Assembly: GCF_029193885.1 (NCBI RefSeq)
Contig: NZ_JARFVB010000013.1
Location: 1-64,000 of the forward strand
Direction: 5' to 3'
Length of the DNA stretch: 64,000 bases
Origin: Flagellimonas yonaguniensis
Lineage (GTDB): Bacteria; Bacteroidota; Bacteroidia; Flavobacteriales; Flavobacteriaceae
Shown: piece after piece, positions 1 to 8,431 of the stretch
Layout: the number at the start of each line of letters is the position of its first letter
How positions within the stretch are numbered: the stretch's first letter is position 1
The notes under the pieces: generated by a model
Database searches by the model: none
What the model was told of the DNA's origin: nothing
Seen by the model: the letters and a program-made list of their open reading frames with translations, nothing else
Program-made: the position numbers and the translations under genes

Positions 1-335
1 CAGACGTGGAGAACTCCTTCACCGTGACGATCAACAACACACCGTTGGCCGACGCGCCCACAGATGTCGAGAGCTGTGACTCGTACATCCTACCGGCACT
101 TGCGAACGGCAACTATTTCGATGCGCCCAACGGGGGCGGCAATGCTCTCGCGGCAGGGGATGCCATAAACGCCACCACCACACTCTACGTCTTCAGCCCC
201 GGCACAGGCTCGTGCCCAGACGTGGAGAACTCCTTCACCGTGACGATCAACAACACACCGTTGGCCGACGCGCCCACAGATGTCGAGAGCTGTGACTCGT
301 ACATCCTACCGGCACTTGCGAACGGCAACTATTTC
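1..335 (+). repeat. 216-bp tandem repeat, first 119 bp identical between copies
   Basis: Bases 1-119 recur exactly at 217-335, a period of 216 bp (72 codons). The repeat is interrupted by sequence specific to each copy. Bases 1-120 contain 68 G or C (57 percent by count), while bases 541-600 of the same gene contain 23 of 60 (38 percent). The codon style changes abruptly near base 336, where the repeat ends. Further copies probably lie to the left of the window. Confidence 0.9.
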
Positions 336-1430
336 ACTGGAAGTGGTGGCATTGGCATACCTTTATTTGAAGGGGATGTAATCACAACATCTCAGATGAT
401 TTATGTCTTCAGTCCTGGACAAGGAAATTGTCCAAATGCAGAGGAGAGCTTCGATGTCACCATAACAGGATTTAGTGTTACTACCAATGTTCAGGATGAA
501 ACGTGTTGGGAAAGTGGTAACGGTTCTGTTTCCATAGAAGTTGGAGATGCTAATTTCCCTGTTACCGTTCAACTCAACAATATGGTACCCTTGGTTTTTA
601 ATACAGATTCATTCTCCATAGACGATTTATTACCTGGAAGTTATGAAATGAGCACAATTGATGACTCAGGCTGTGAAACCAATACAAGTTTCAATATTCA
701 ACCTGGTGGACCTAACCTTGGTGGCTCGGTGGATGTGATGTATTTGTGTGATGCCAACCTTCCATCTAACACCATTGCGGTTACCTTATCCGACCCATCT
801 GTGAGCAATGATGTACTCTATGCGCTGGACTCTACTGACCCGAATGATTTCATCCTAAATCCTGATTTTGGAAATATAAGTCCCGGAGACCATAGCCTAT
901 TCATAATACACAACAATGGTTGCTTGGGAGAGATTCCATTTGAAGTCGAAAATTTTGAGCCATTAGAGCTATCGCTCACTAGTGAATATGTAAATCAAAT
1001 CACTGCAAATGTTATTGGAGGTACCGCTCCTTACACCTATTATTTTGATGACAACAGTGGGACTGATTCCAACACTTTCACTATCAACAGAAGTGGGACC
1101 TTTACCGTAAGAGTTGTGGACAGTAATGGCTGTGAGGTTATCCAAGGTACGACCATGAATTTAATTGAAATAACAATCCCTGATTTCTTTACTCCAAATT
1201 TTGATGGACAAAATGATTTTTGGGGACCAAGAAACACTCAATTATTTCCAGATATCAAAACCTACATTTTTGATAGGTATGGAAGGAAAATTCAGATTTT
1301 GGGACCGAAGGATGCATGGGATGGAGAATACGAATCCAAACCAATGCCATCGGGAGACTACTGGTATATCGTGAAACTTAATGATGGGTCTGGACGTGAG
1401 TTCGTTGGGCACTTCACATTATATAGATAA
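3..1430 (+). CDS. Secreted T9SS type B (gliding-motility C-terminal domain) protein, 3' part
   Basis: This is the C-terminal end of a large exported protein; the reading frame is open at the left edge, so the true start lies outside the window. The first part holds 72-residue repeats with a conserved pair of cysteines (ESCDSYILPAL). Residues further on form Ig/SprB-like segments (GSVSIEV, PGSYEMSTIDDSGCE, APYTYYFD). The last ~85 residues match the type B T9SS sorting domain seen in gliding-motility proteins: TPNFDGQNDFW, then FDRYGRKI, then AWDGEY and PSGDYWYIV. Such proteins cross the outer membrane by type IX secretion and sit on or leave the surface. The PorP/SprF gene 14 bases downstream is the usual partner. 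The substrate or ligand is unknown. Family call is firm; adhesin role is inference. Confidence 0.9.
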   Translation, partial: DVENSFTVTINNTPLADAPTDVESCDSYILPALANGNYFDAPNGGGNALAAGDAINATTTLYVFSPGTGSCPDVENSFTVTINNTPLADAPTDVESCDSYILPALANGNYFTGSGGIGIPLFEGDVITTSQMIYVFSPGQGNCPNAEESFDVTITGFSVTTNVQDETCWESGNGSVSIEVGDANFPVTVQLNNMVPLVFNTDSFSIDDLLPGSYEMSTIDDSGCETNTSFNIQPGGPNLGGSVDVMYLCDANLPSNTIAVTLSDPSVSNDVLYALDSTDPNDFILNPDFGNISPGDHSLFIIHNNGCLGEIPFEVENFEPLELSLTSEYVNQITANVIGGTAPYTYYFDDNSGTDSNTFTINRSGTFTVRVVDSNGCEVIQGTTMNLIEITIPDFFTPNFDGQNDFWGPRNTQLFPDIKTYIFDRYGRKIQILGPKDAWDGEYESKPMPSGDYWYIVKLNDGSGREFVGHFTLYR

Positions 1431-1444
1431 AAGTTAATTGATCA

Positions 1445-2395
1445 ATGAAGAGAATTGTAGCAATCTTAATCTGTATGAATCTATTCCTTGTGAAAGGACA
1501 GGAATTGACCGTACCCCAATTGTCACAATATTTATCCGACAACCCCTTTATAATGTCTCCATCCTTTGCTGGGATAGGAAATTATGTAAAGGTACGGATG
1601 AACGGGGTTACCCAATGGGTAGGCATTAAGGATGCTCCCGACACCCAATCGTTATCGGCAGATGTACGATTGGGGAATCGTTCGGGCATTGGAATGGTCA
1701 TCTACAATGATTCCAATGGTGAAACAAAGCAGCGCGGGGGGAAGGTTTCCTTTGCGCACCATCTTACCATCAATAAATATGATGACCATTATTTCTCTTT
1801 TGCATTGTCCTTCAACCTCAATCAAATCAGGTTCGATATTGAAAACTTTGACCCTGACGCATACACTGATCCGTCGATTACAAACGATCGATCTTCAAGC
1901 AATCCGAATTTTGATGTAGGAACCCTATATCGTCGTGGTGGATTTTATCTGAGTGTAAACGCCGCCAATATTCTGAACAAGGAGTTCGAAAAGTTCAATC
2001 CAATTTTTGAACCCAATACCTTACGTAACTATTATGTGTATTCTGGATATAAATTCAGGAGGAGTAGAAGGGCTGATTTTGAAGTTGAACCTTCGGTTTT
2101 CTTCCAATATTTTGAAAGTGATAGAAGGTCCATAACGGATGTAAACACCAAATTCAAATGGTACGATTTTCAGGACTATTACTATGCTGGTGTCACATAT
2201 AGGTTCTTAAACGACCAATTGGGATCACCACTTTATATAGCTCCCGTTATCGGGCTTAAAAAAGGGGATTTTTACTTTGGGTATTCTTATCAAGTAATCA
2301 TGAATGAAATATTGGGCTACTCGAAGGGCACCCATGTTGTGACCTTGGGAATCGACCTATTTCAAGGAATTTCAAACTGTAGCTGTACCTACTAA
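1445..2395 (+). CDS. PorP/SprF family T9SS outer-membrane protein
   Basis: The product (316 residues) starts with a signal peptide ending near VKGQ and continues as an outer-membrane beta-barrel. The N-terminal pattern of the PorP/SprF family is visible: NPFIMSPSFAGI, then VTQWVGIKDAPDTQSLS, then GIGMVIYND. SprF is needed for surface delivery of SprB in gliding bacteria, and family members are usually encoded just behind their type B secreted partner. Here the gene follows the secreted-protein gene by 14 bases and is almost certainly co-transcribed with it. A dedicated role for the upstream protein is inference from this arrangement. Confidence 0.92.
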   Translation: MKRIVAILICMNLFLVKGQELTVPQLSQYLSDNPFIMSPSFAGIGNYVKVRMNGVTQWVGIKDAPDTQSLSADVRLGNRSGIGMVIYNDSNGETKQRGGKVSFAHHLTINKYDDHYFSFALSFNLNQIRFDIENFDPDAYTDPSITNDRSSSNPNFDVGTLYRRGGFYLSVNAANILNKEFEKFNPIFEPNTLRNYYVYSGYKFRRSRRADFEVEPSVFFQYFESDRRSITDVNTKFKWYDFQDYYYAGVTYRFLNDQLGSPLYIAPVIGLKKGDFYFGYSYQVIMNEILGYSKGTHVVTLGIDLFQGISNCSCTY

Positions 2396-2405
2396 AATCG
2401 ATATT

Positions 2406-3413
2406 ATGAAAATAACACCTAAATCTTTCTCGAAAATCAACCTACTACTTGCCATTATAGGCATTTGTTGCTCGTCTTGCAGCCAAGATGATGGCGTTCT
2501 TTCCGTATTGGAAAGCACAGAAGTTGTATTGCAAGAATCAACAATGGACACCATTGTATATGCTGTGGTGGATAACCATCAAATCCCTATTTACCTGTCA
2601 ATTCCAGAAGGATGCAACAATAAAAACTTTCCTGCCGTGGTTGTGATGCATGGATCTGACGGTATGTGGGTCGACCATGACATTGCATCGGGAAAAATGT
2701 CTGGCCAGAACAATCAATGGCGAGAACTGTTCGATGCAAATTGCATTGTAGGGGCTTTTGTTGACAGCTATTCGGGCAGAGGAGTGTCCACCAGAACTGG
2801 AAAGTGGGCCACTGCCCCGGACAATTTTAAAATAAGTTCTCAATTCATCCGCCCTAAAGATGCCTATGCAGCCCTAGAGGTATTGAAAAAACTAAAATTC
2901 AATGATGGCAGCAATGTCATCAGGGCCAAGGATGTGGGTCTCTTGGGGTTTTCGGATGGTGCAAGTGCCGTGGCCTCTACTTTATATGATACGGACAATA
3001 CCCCTGCCGATTGGGAATGGACACAAACCTTTGATGGAAAAGAATACGGCACCTCTTCTGGTATTTTGGCACCCCAGGCCAGACCTGAAAATGGGTTTGC
3101 CGGAGGTGTATTCTACTATGGAGGTTCGGGCGGCTACAATTATTGGGGAACCAGTCCCTGTGGCGACAATGCCTTGGATGGGAATATATTTGTCCCCTAC
3201 GCTCCTATGCTATACCAAATCCCTTCTGAAGGATATCTATCGGAAAACACCCTTTGTTTGGTCGATATACTCCAACAAAAGGGAATGCCTGTGGAACTTA
3301 AACTTTATGAAGGTGTTGGACATGGGTTTGATTTTGATGGCAACAATCAAAGTTCCTTGGCCAGAATCAATGCATTACAATGGTTTGATGAAATATTGCA
3401 TATGGAAGATTAA
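2406..3413 (+). CDS. Dienelactone hydrolase-type alpha/beta hydrolase, putative lipoprotein
   Basis: The 335-residue product has an N-terminal hydrophobic stretch followed by a Cys-rich segment (ICCSSCSQDD) that fits a lipoprotein signal, although several cysteines could be the lipidated one. The alpha/beta hydrolase core follows. VVVMHGSDG (about residues 78-86) is the oxyanion-hole HG motif. LLGFSDGAS carries the nucleophile elbow with Ser183. GVGHGFDFDG near the end supplies the catalytic His. This arrangement matches the dienelactone hydrolase (DLH) family, whose members cleave esters or lactones. The substrate is not predictable. It lies 10 bases after the PorP/SprF gene and could share its transcript. 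Confidence 0.8.
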   Translation: MKITPKSFSKINLLLAIIGICCSSCSQDDGVLSVLESTEVVLQESTMDTIVYAVVDNHQIPIYLSIPEGCNNKNFPAVVVMHGSDGMWVDHDIASGKMSGQNNQWRELFDANCIVGAFVDSYSGRGVSTRTGKWATAPDNFKISSQFIRPKDAYAALEVLKKLKFNDGSNVIRAKDVGLLGFSDGASAVASTLYDTDNTPADWEWTQTFDGKEYGTSSGILAPQARPENGFAGGVFYYGGSGGYNYWGTSPCGDNALDGNIFVPYAPMLYQIPSEGYLSENTLCLVDILQQKGMPVELKLYEGVGHGFDFDGNNQSSLARINALQWFDEILHMED

Positions 3414-3577
3414 AGCCTTATTCCATATCAATATACAACCCAAACATAAAAAATCAACCTCCCTAGTTCAAGCGCTCCCTTGGATGAGGACAATACCCAG
3501 AATCTTAGTTATATAAGATTCAAATAACCCAAACTGGAGCGAAACCATCGACCTCGATAGTGAATTTTGAACCAAAA

Positions 3578-3591
3578 GCCCAGCAATGGGC
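3578..3591 (+). other. Short hairpin with GCAA loop in the 3414-3622 gap
   Basis: GCCCA-GCAA-TGGGC forms a 5-bp stem with a tetraloop of GNRA type. It has no T-run, so it is a poor intrinsic terminator. Apart from it I see nothing in the 209 bases between the hydrolase gene and the next gene. Confidence 0.25.
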
Positions 3592-3622
3592 CCAAATCAG
3601 AACACCTAAAACTTAATCGACG

Positions 3623-3997
3623 ATGAAAGGAAAATTTTTAGAACAGTGGATTTTAGATCTCGTAAAATCTGAGTATGAATATGGAAAAATACCCAAGCAC
3701 GCAAGTTACAAGCTACGGGAGCGAATGGACGATTTTATCGAAGTGACCATTGAATGGATGGATATGGACGATAATAATTGTAAAGTAGTATACCATGCTA
3801 GGGCCTATGGCAAGAGACAGGTCAATAGCAGTCTTGATATCGCCAAGGATCCAGTATTTGAACTAGAAAACTACTATACCTTGGAAATACACACTTATAT
3901 AAACCATATAAAACGAAATTACAGTACTCGAAAAATCGCAAACTATGATGTAATGGGAGTAATCGGCCAATTGGACAAAAGCGATAAAAGCCTATAA
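3623..3997 (+). CDS. Hypothetical protein, 124 aa
   Basis: I do not recognise this protein. It is small, mixed in charge and has no signal peptide or membrane segment, so it is probably cytoplasmic. Visible features are an acidic patch (MDDFIEVTIEWMDMDDNN) and a basic, aromatic C-terminal half (YTLEIHTYINHIKRNYSTRK). The ATG at 3623 gives the only full-length reading frame in this gap. It stands alone, 209 bases after the hydrolase gene and 210 before the next gene, and no partner is suggested by context. Coding status is likely from its length and codon style, but not certain. Confidence 0.55.
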   Translation: MKGKFLEQWILDLVKSEYEYGKIPKHASYKLRERMDDFIEVTIEWMDMDDNNCKVVYHARAYGKRQVNSSLDIAKDPVFELENYYTLEIHTYINHIKRNYSTRKIANYDVMGVIGQLDKSDKSL

Positions 3998-4207
3998 AGA
4001 GAGTAATAGGCAACGGATTGTATAGCCAGCATAAATACTAGGCAAAGTTATCAATGCATTTCATCTGAAAAAACAAGCATTTAATCGATGTTTTTGTATC
4101 CGTCAATTGAGAAGGCCCATCCGTATATTGGTGGGTATATGGTCCAATTATTCTTTGTTACTTGGTATAAAATTAAAGTTCCCGATTGTTAATCAAAAAA
4201 GTCAATT

Positions 4208-4882
4208 ATGCATTTGCTAACCATTATTTGGACATTGATTTGTGCAGCTGTCATAATCGGATATCCATTATATCTGTTAAACAAATCAGTTTCCTTATTA
4301 AAAGATCATCAAAAAAACTCAATTGCCAAGGAACCAAATACCGTGGAGTTGCTATCCTTTGATATTACAGAGCAATTACCAAGTTGGTCCTTTAGTTTGG
4401 ATGTGCCCCAAATTACTGAACAAATACTACGCAAAAATCCTGTACTGTTTTACCTGGAAGCAGAAGATACATGTCTTAAACTCCCTTTAAATAATGCCGC
4501 GATGGGCTATAAGGCCAATGTCTATAAAAATGTGGGCAAAGTCTATGTGACTTTTAAATCCCTAAAAGACGGAGTATCCCATTTTTATGTTCCCAACTGG
4601 CACTTGAAAAAACTCAAAGTTCTTATCATAAGATCCAAAGATGAAAGAATTCATGGAAACCCAGGGGTTTCTCCAAGCAAATCGATTATTCATGAAAACT
4701 TGACAAATGCAGGAATCAACATCAATGATTACGAAGATGTCCTAGGGTATTTAAGCAATATAGCCTCCATTGATTTTAAAGGTCATTTCATCGCAAAAAT
4801 ACCTAAACGGAAAAAGGTCCATGGCGTGTCCACAAAACCATTAAAATCAATTAACAAAGAACAATTATATGCAACCACATAG
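4208..4882 (+). CDS. Hypothetical membrane-anchored protein, 224 aa
   Basis: The product begins with one hydrophobic segment (about residues 3-26, TIIWTLICAAVIIGYPLYLL) and then a soluble region of about 195 residues with no motif I recognise. It is most likely a single-pass inner-membrane protein with a cytoplasmic or periplasmic domain; orientation is not determined. It ends in a basic segment (IPKRKKVHGVSTKPLK). A good stem-loop follows 40 bases after the stop, which suggests a one-gene transcript. No function is proposed. Confidence 0.6.
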   Translation: MHLLTIIWTLICAAVIIGYPLYLLNKSVSLLKDHQKNSIAKEPNTVELLSFDITEQLPSWSFSLDVPQITEQILRKNPVLFYLEAEDTCLKLPLNNAAMGYKANVYKNVGKVYVTFKSLKDGVSHFYVPNWHLKKLKVLIIRSKDERIHGNPGVSPSKSIIHENLTNAGININDYEDVLGYLSNIASIDFKGHFIAKIPKRKKVHGVSTKPLKSINKEQLYATT

Positions 4883-4922
4883 TTAAAAAATCGAAACATC
4901 TTTTTAGTGTTCTCCTGTAGAC

Positions 4923-4962
4923 GTAAAGTGGGATTCTCTTAAGCACAGAAATCCCATTTTAC
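4923..4962 (+). terminator. Stem-loop terminator after the 4208-4882 gene
   Basis: A 13-bp stem (GTAAAGTGGGATT at 4923-4935 with AATCCCATTTTAC at 4950-4962, one G-T pair) encloses a 14-base loop and is followed by ATTTTTAG. Position and shape fit an intrinsic terminator, though the T-run is short. Confidence 0.6.
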
Positions 4963-5094
4963 ATTTTTAGAGTCAAATAAAATTTTCATATAAACCCAAA
5001 ATGGCTATCCATAAATTCAAAACGGGCATTCGTCAGATCATGACATTTTTTTTTATGAAACCGAAGTAGATTTATGCCAGACACAAAATAAAAT

Positions 5095-5155
5095 GGGCTG
5101 TACTCGAACTTAAATGTTCATGTCTTTGGTTCTGGCGATAAAGACAGTACGGCCC
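5095..5155 (+). ncRNA. Candidate structured RNA with three-way junction
   Basis: An outer 10-bp stem pairs GGGCTGTACT (5095-5104) with AGTACGGCCC (5146-5155), with one G-U pair. Inside are two hairpins: GAAC (5106-5109) with GTTC (5116-5119), and GTCTTT (5122-5127) with AAAGAC (5140-5145). The second hairpin abuts the outer stem exactly. The order gives a compact three-way junction of 61 nt in a region with no gene. It matches no family I know. It could instead be a DNA element or chance pairing; expression is unknown. Confidence 0.35.
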
Positions 5156-5285
5156 TAAACTCAAAAAGCAATCATTAAGCACAACTAATTTACTAACCAT
5201 TAAAACTCACCATTAGTATTTTCTTCAGCTGAGAGCAAGTATGGGGTTATGCTGCACAACAGTTCAATAAGAAAAGAAAGTGGTG

Positions 5286-5347
5286 AGTTATTTTTCAGTG
5301 AATTTCTGTGCAATATTCACTTTTTTCATCAAATGAAGTGAATAACT
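5286..5347. repeat. Nested direct and inverted AGTGAAT repeats
   Basis: AGTGAAT occurs at 5297-5303 and 5337-5343, and its inverse ATTCACT at 5315-5321. An outer inverted pair AGTTATT (5286-5292) and AATAACT (5341-5347) encloses the set. Such a cluster can be a protein-binding site. It lies about 390 bases before the histidine kinase gene; a link to it is only possible. Confidence 0.35.
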
Positions 5348-5735
5348 ATCTCTTTTTGAGACTGTTTTATTCTTCCCCCAAAAAATATACTTAACTTAAT
5401 AGGTTAAATAATCCCTATTATCTAAAAGTTGCTGGTCATAACCAGTTCTTTTTTGAAAAGAAAAATAATGGTATGGACAGCTAGGTACATGAAGATACTG
5501 TCTTTAGAAAAGTAAAGTAGAACAAAAAAGTTCACATATAAATAAGCAATGTAATACCTTTTTTATGAATCAATCTTTAGTTTCACTTACCTCGTCTCTC
5601 AATACTGACAGATTCAGCAGTTATCCAATTGACATTCAAACATATAAAAATAATTTAATTCTTACAAATTTTGAAAGAAAAATGTATTGAGCCATTAACC
5701 GAAAATAGTTAGTCGCTAAATTTCTTACTTGCTGA

Positions 5736-7664
5736 ATGACTCCAACGAATAGCAATACCATTTCAAAACAACCCAAGAACAATTCCATTGTTCGGTCTTT
5801 TGCTTGCCGTTTACCAATATATATTACCAGTGCTTATCAGAAAAATGTGCTGTTTTACTTTTGGGTAAACTGCATTTTTCTTTTTTTGTTCATAGCAACA
5901 ACGGTTTCTGCCCAATCATCCAAAGTGGACCGAGCCACCAAAAAACTGGCTTATTCTTACCTGATGGCCGAAGACCCGAATCTTACGTTCGATGAAGTAT
6001 TAGAGCTCAATGCATTTAAATCCGTTGAAAATCTTATCCTGGAAGCTGGCCCCACCTACTGGTTTCGAGTTGATTTTAAAAATGAATTGGACACGCTGCA
6101 AACTCTTGAGCCATGGCGTCTAAGAACAAATTATTTCAGTAAGGCCACTGTATATTACAAAAACGGCGAATCTATTCAACAGAAACCCATAGGACAAATC
6201 AATAAAAAAGAAGCAAATAATTCCTTGATTTATCTTGATGGAATTTTGTTTAACCCAGAGGATTTGATTTCAAAAAGATATTTGTACATAAAGGTCCAGA
6301 TGTATTTTTCAAATCCCAATCCCATCCATTTTCAGTACATCTCCAATGCTTCGAACAGATTTTATACAGCATATTATACAAAAAAAGACCTCAAAAGATT
6401 AATCCCATCTTTTGGCTATTTCGGGGCTTGTTTTATTCTATTCTTATCCTTCATTGTGATTTTCATCAATATCAGAAATGTTGAATTCCTGTACTACCCT
6501 TTATATGTCCTCTTTTCGGCAATATACCTTACTGGATTGGACATTCCCGTATTAGAAAACTTCTTGGCAAGCAGAGCCGGCTTTTGGATAGGTCTTATTT
6601 CCCAAGTGCTGATCAATTTATTTTATGTACTCTTTGCAAAATATTATTTGAACACCAAGAACAAATACCCATTGCTCGACCTCATCATCAACATTGCCAT
6701 AGGAACATTGGTCATACTTATCATCTCTCATTTCGCAGTCTACTTTTTGGACCTCTACAAATTGCAGGAAAACATTCTGGATATACAGAGAACACTTATG
6801 ACGTTTTTTGGGCTTTTTTCAATGGTGTACTTACTTTTTAAAGCCAAGGACAAGCTCGCCTTGTTCATTGTTTTTGGGTCATTTGTCTATATGACCGGAG
6901 CACTTGGGTTTTGGTTCTCCCAAACCAAATATTACATGATGGTGGGATCTTTTTTGGAAATCCTGATTTTTTCTTTGGGGCTTGCCTATAAAATCAAACA
7001 GGAATACGAGGGGAAAGTAGCATTACAAAAAGAAGTCTCTTTAAAAGAGATCAGCGCTAAACGTGCACAAATAAACCCACATTTCTTTTTCAACTCCTTG
7101 GGTTCCATTCAACATTTGATCCTGAACGACAACAAAACCGCTGCCTTAAATTACTTGACCAAATTCGGCAAATTGGCACGTAACGTATTGGAAAGCTCCT
7201 ATGAAACCACCGTAACGCTTACAGAGGAAATTGAATTGCTACGCTCCTATTTGGAGCTGGAATCATTACGTTTTGACAATGCTTTTTCCTATTCGATCGT
7301 TGTTGATAGTGAGATTGATTCAGATAGTATCGATATTCCCTTGATGTTAATCCAGCCATTTGCTGAAAATGCCATAATCCACGGCCTGATAGGCAAAAAA
7401 GAAGGGGAAAAACACTTGGAGATTCGCTTTTTAAAAGAAGAAAAATATTATGTTGTTGAAGTCGAGGACAATGGCATTGGAAGACGGCATACCGAGCCCG
7501 AGGTAAAAAAGAAAAAATCCAGAGGAATGGAAATAACCAAAAAGAGGCTAAAAATGCTCGACACCTCTGATAAACACAAGAACACCATAGAAATCATAGA
7601 CAAATACGATTCCCACAGCCAGCCTAGTGGAACCAAAGTAACAATACGATTATATAACCCCTAA
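5736..7664 (+). CDS. LytS/YehU-type sensor histidine kinase with 7TMR-DISM-like sensor
   Basis: This 642-residue protein is the sensor of a two-component pair with the next gene. After a long N-terminal leader and one hydrophobic segment (about residues 38-60, ending SAQ) comes an extracytoplasmic domain of about 150 residues. A block of several membrane helices follows (about 215-420), consistent with a 7TMR-DISM sensor. The kinase core is of the His_kinase type used by LytS: AQINPHFFFNSL with the phosphorylated His449, then a HATPase domain with AENAIIHGL and VEDNGIGR. The ATG at 5736 gives an unusually long tail before the signal segment, so the real start may lie inside. The response regulator begins 10 bases after the stop. 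Confidence 0.88.
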   Translation: MTPTNSNTISKQPKNNSIVRSFACRLPIYITSAYQKNVLFYFWVNCIFLFLFIATTVSAQSSKVDRATKKLAYSYLMAEDPNLTFDEVLELNAFKSVENLILEAGPTYWFRVDFKNELDTLQTLEPWRLRTNYFSKATVYYKNGESIQQKPIGQINKKEANNSLIYLDGILFNPEDLISKRYLYIKVQMYFSNPNPIHFQYISNASNRFYTAYYTKKDLKRLIPSFGYFGACFILFLSFIVIFINIRNVEFLYYPLYVLFSAIYLTGLDIPVLENFLASRAGFWIGLISQVLINLFYVLFAKYYLNTKNKYPLLDLIINIAIGTLVILIISHFAVYFLDLYKLQENILDIQRTLMTFFGLFSMVYLLFKAKDKLALFIVFGSFVYMTGALGFWFSQTKYYMMVGSFLEILIFSLGLAYKIKQEYEGKVALQKEVSLKEISAKRAQINPHFFFNSLGSIQHLILNDNKTAALNYLTKFGKLARNVLESSYETTVTLTEEIELLRSYLELESLRFDNAFSYSIVVDSEIDSDSIDIPLMLIQPFAENAIIHGLIGKKEGEKHLEIRFLKEEKYYVVEVEDNGIGRRHTEPEVKKKKSRGMEITKKRLKMLDTSDKHKNTIEIIDKYDSHSQPSGTKVTIRLYNP

Positions 7665-7674
7665 AAACAGCCCA

Positions 7675-8427
7675 ATGATTTTAAAAGCAGTAATAATCGA
7701 AGATGAAAAACACAGCAGGGAAACCCTTAAATCCATGTTGGAAGAATTCTGTAAAGATGTTGAAGTAATCGCAATGGCAGGTACCGTTGATGAAGCGGTC
7801 AAAGTCCTTTCCATCTATAGCCCCGATATCGTGTTTCTGGATATCGAGTTGCAAACCGGAACGGGATTCGATGTGCTCCAACAAATCAAGGATCCCAATT
7901 TTGAGGTCATTTTTACCACTGCGTTCGAAAAATATGCCATCAAGGCCATAAAATTCAGTTCACTCGACTATTTATTGAAACCCATTGATCTTGACGAACT
8001 CCAAAAAGCAGTGGACAAAGCAAGAACCCAACTTGATACGAACGTGTATCGCGAACAATTGGACACCTTGATGCAAAGCATCTCCAGAGGGAGCATGAGA
8101 CCCGAGAAAATATGCTTGGCCACAACATCTGGTATGGAATTCATTGCCATACAGGACATTATTGTGTGCAAAGCAGATGGATCTTACACCAGTTTCCTTT
8201 TGGAAGACAACGAAACACTCTTGGTAAGCAAACACCTAAAAGAATATGAGAATTTGCTCGCGGAACACCAGTTCATGAGGGTGCACAACAGTTATGTCGT
8301 CAACCTGAAAAAAGTGAAGAAGTATGTGAAATCCGATGGTGGACACCTTATAATGAGCAATGATCTACAAGTGAACATTTCACCGAGAAAAAAAGATGAT
8401 CTGATCGAAGCAATGAAACGATTATAA
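7675..8427 (+). CDS. LytTR-family response regulator
   Basis: The 250-residue product has a receiver domain (residues 1-120) with acidic pocket EDE (9-11), phospho-acceptor Asp56 in IVFLDIEL, and Lys in LLKPID. A LytTR DNA-binding domain fills residues about 145-250 (ADGSYTSFLL, FMRVHNSYVVNLKKV). It should be phosphorylated by the kinase encoded just upstream and then bind promoter DNA, typically direct repeats. Targets are unknown. The gene is co-directional with the kinase gene at a 10-base gap, so they form an operon. Its stop lies 4 bases from the stop of the convergent siroheme gene, leaving no room for a normal terminator. Confidence 0.92.
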   Translation: MILKAVIIEDEKHSRETLKSMLEEFCKDVEVIAMAGTVDEAVKVLSIYSPDIVFLDIELQTGTGFDVLQQIKDPNFEVIFTTAFEKYAIKAIKFSSLDYLLKPIDLDELQKAVDKARTQLDTNVYREQLDTLMQSISRGSMRPEKICLATTSGMEFIAIQDIIVCKADGSYTSFLLEDNETLLVSKHLKEYENLLAEHQFMRVHNSYVVNLKKVKKYVKSDGGHLIMSNDLQVNISPRKKDDLIEAMKRL

Positions 8428-8431
8428 AAAA

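Larger units (their letters stand above)
4963..5735. other. Long gene-free region before the histidine kinase gene
   Basis: About 770 bases with no credible reading frame and visibly AT-rich sequence. It holds a candidate folded RNA (5095-5155) and a cluster of AGTGAAT repeats (5286-5347), listed separately. TAAATTTC just before the 5736 start resembles the -7 motif with one mismatch and could be the kinase promoter. I see no transposase remnant. Confidence 0.5.

Noticed and set aside
2902..3516. 204-codon plus-strand frame over the hydrolase gene
   Set aside because: Overlaps a clear alpha/beta hydrolase in another frame and has no coherent protein pattern.
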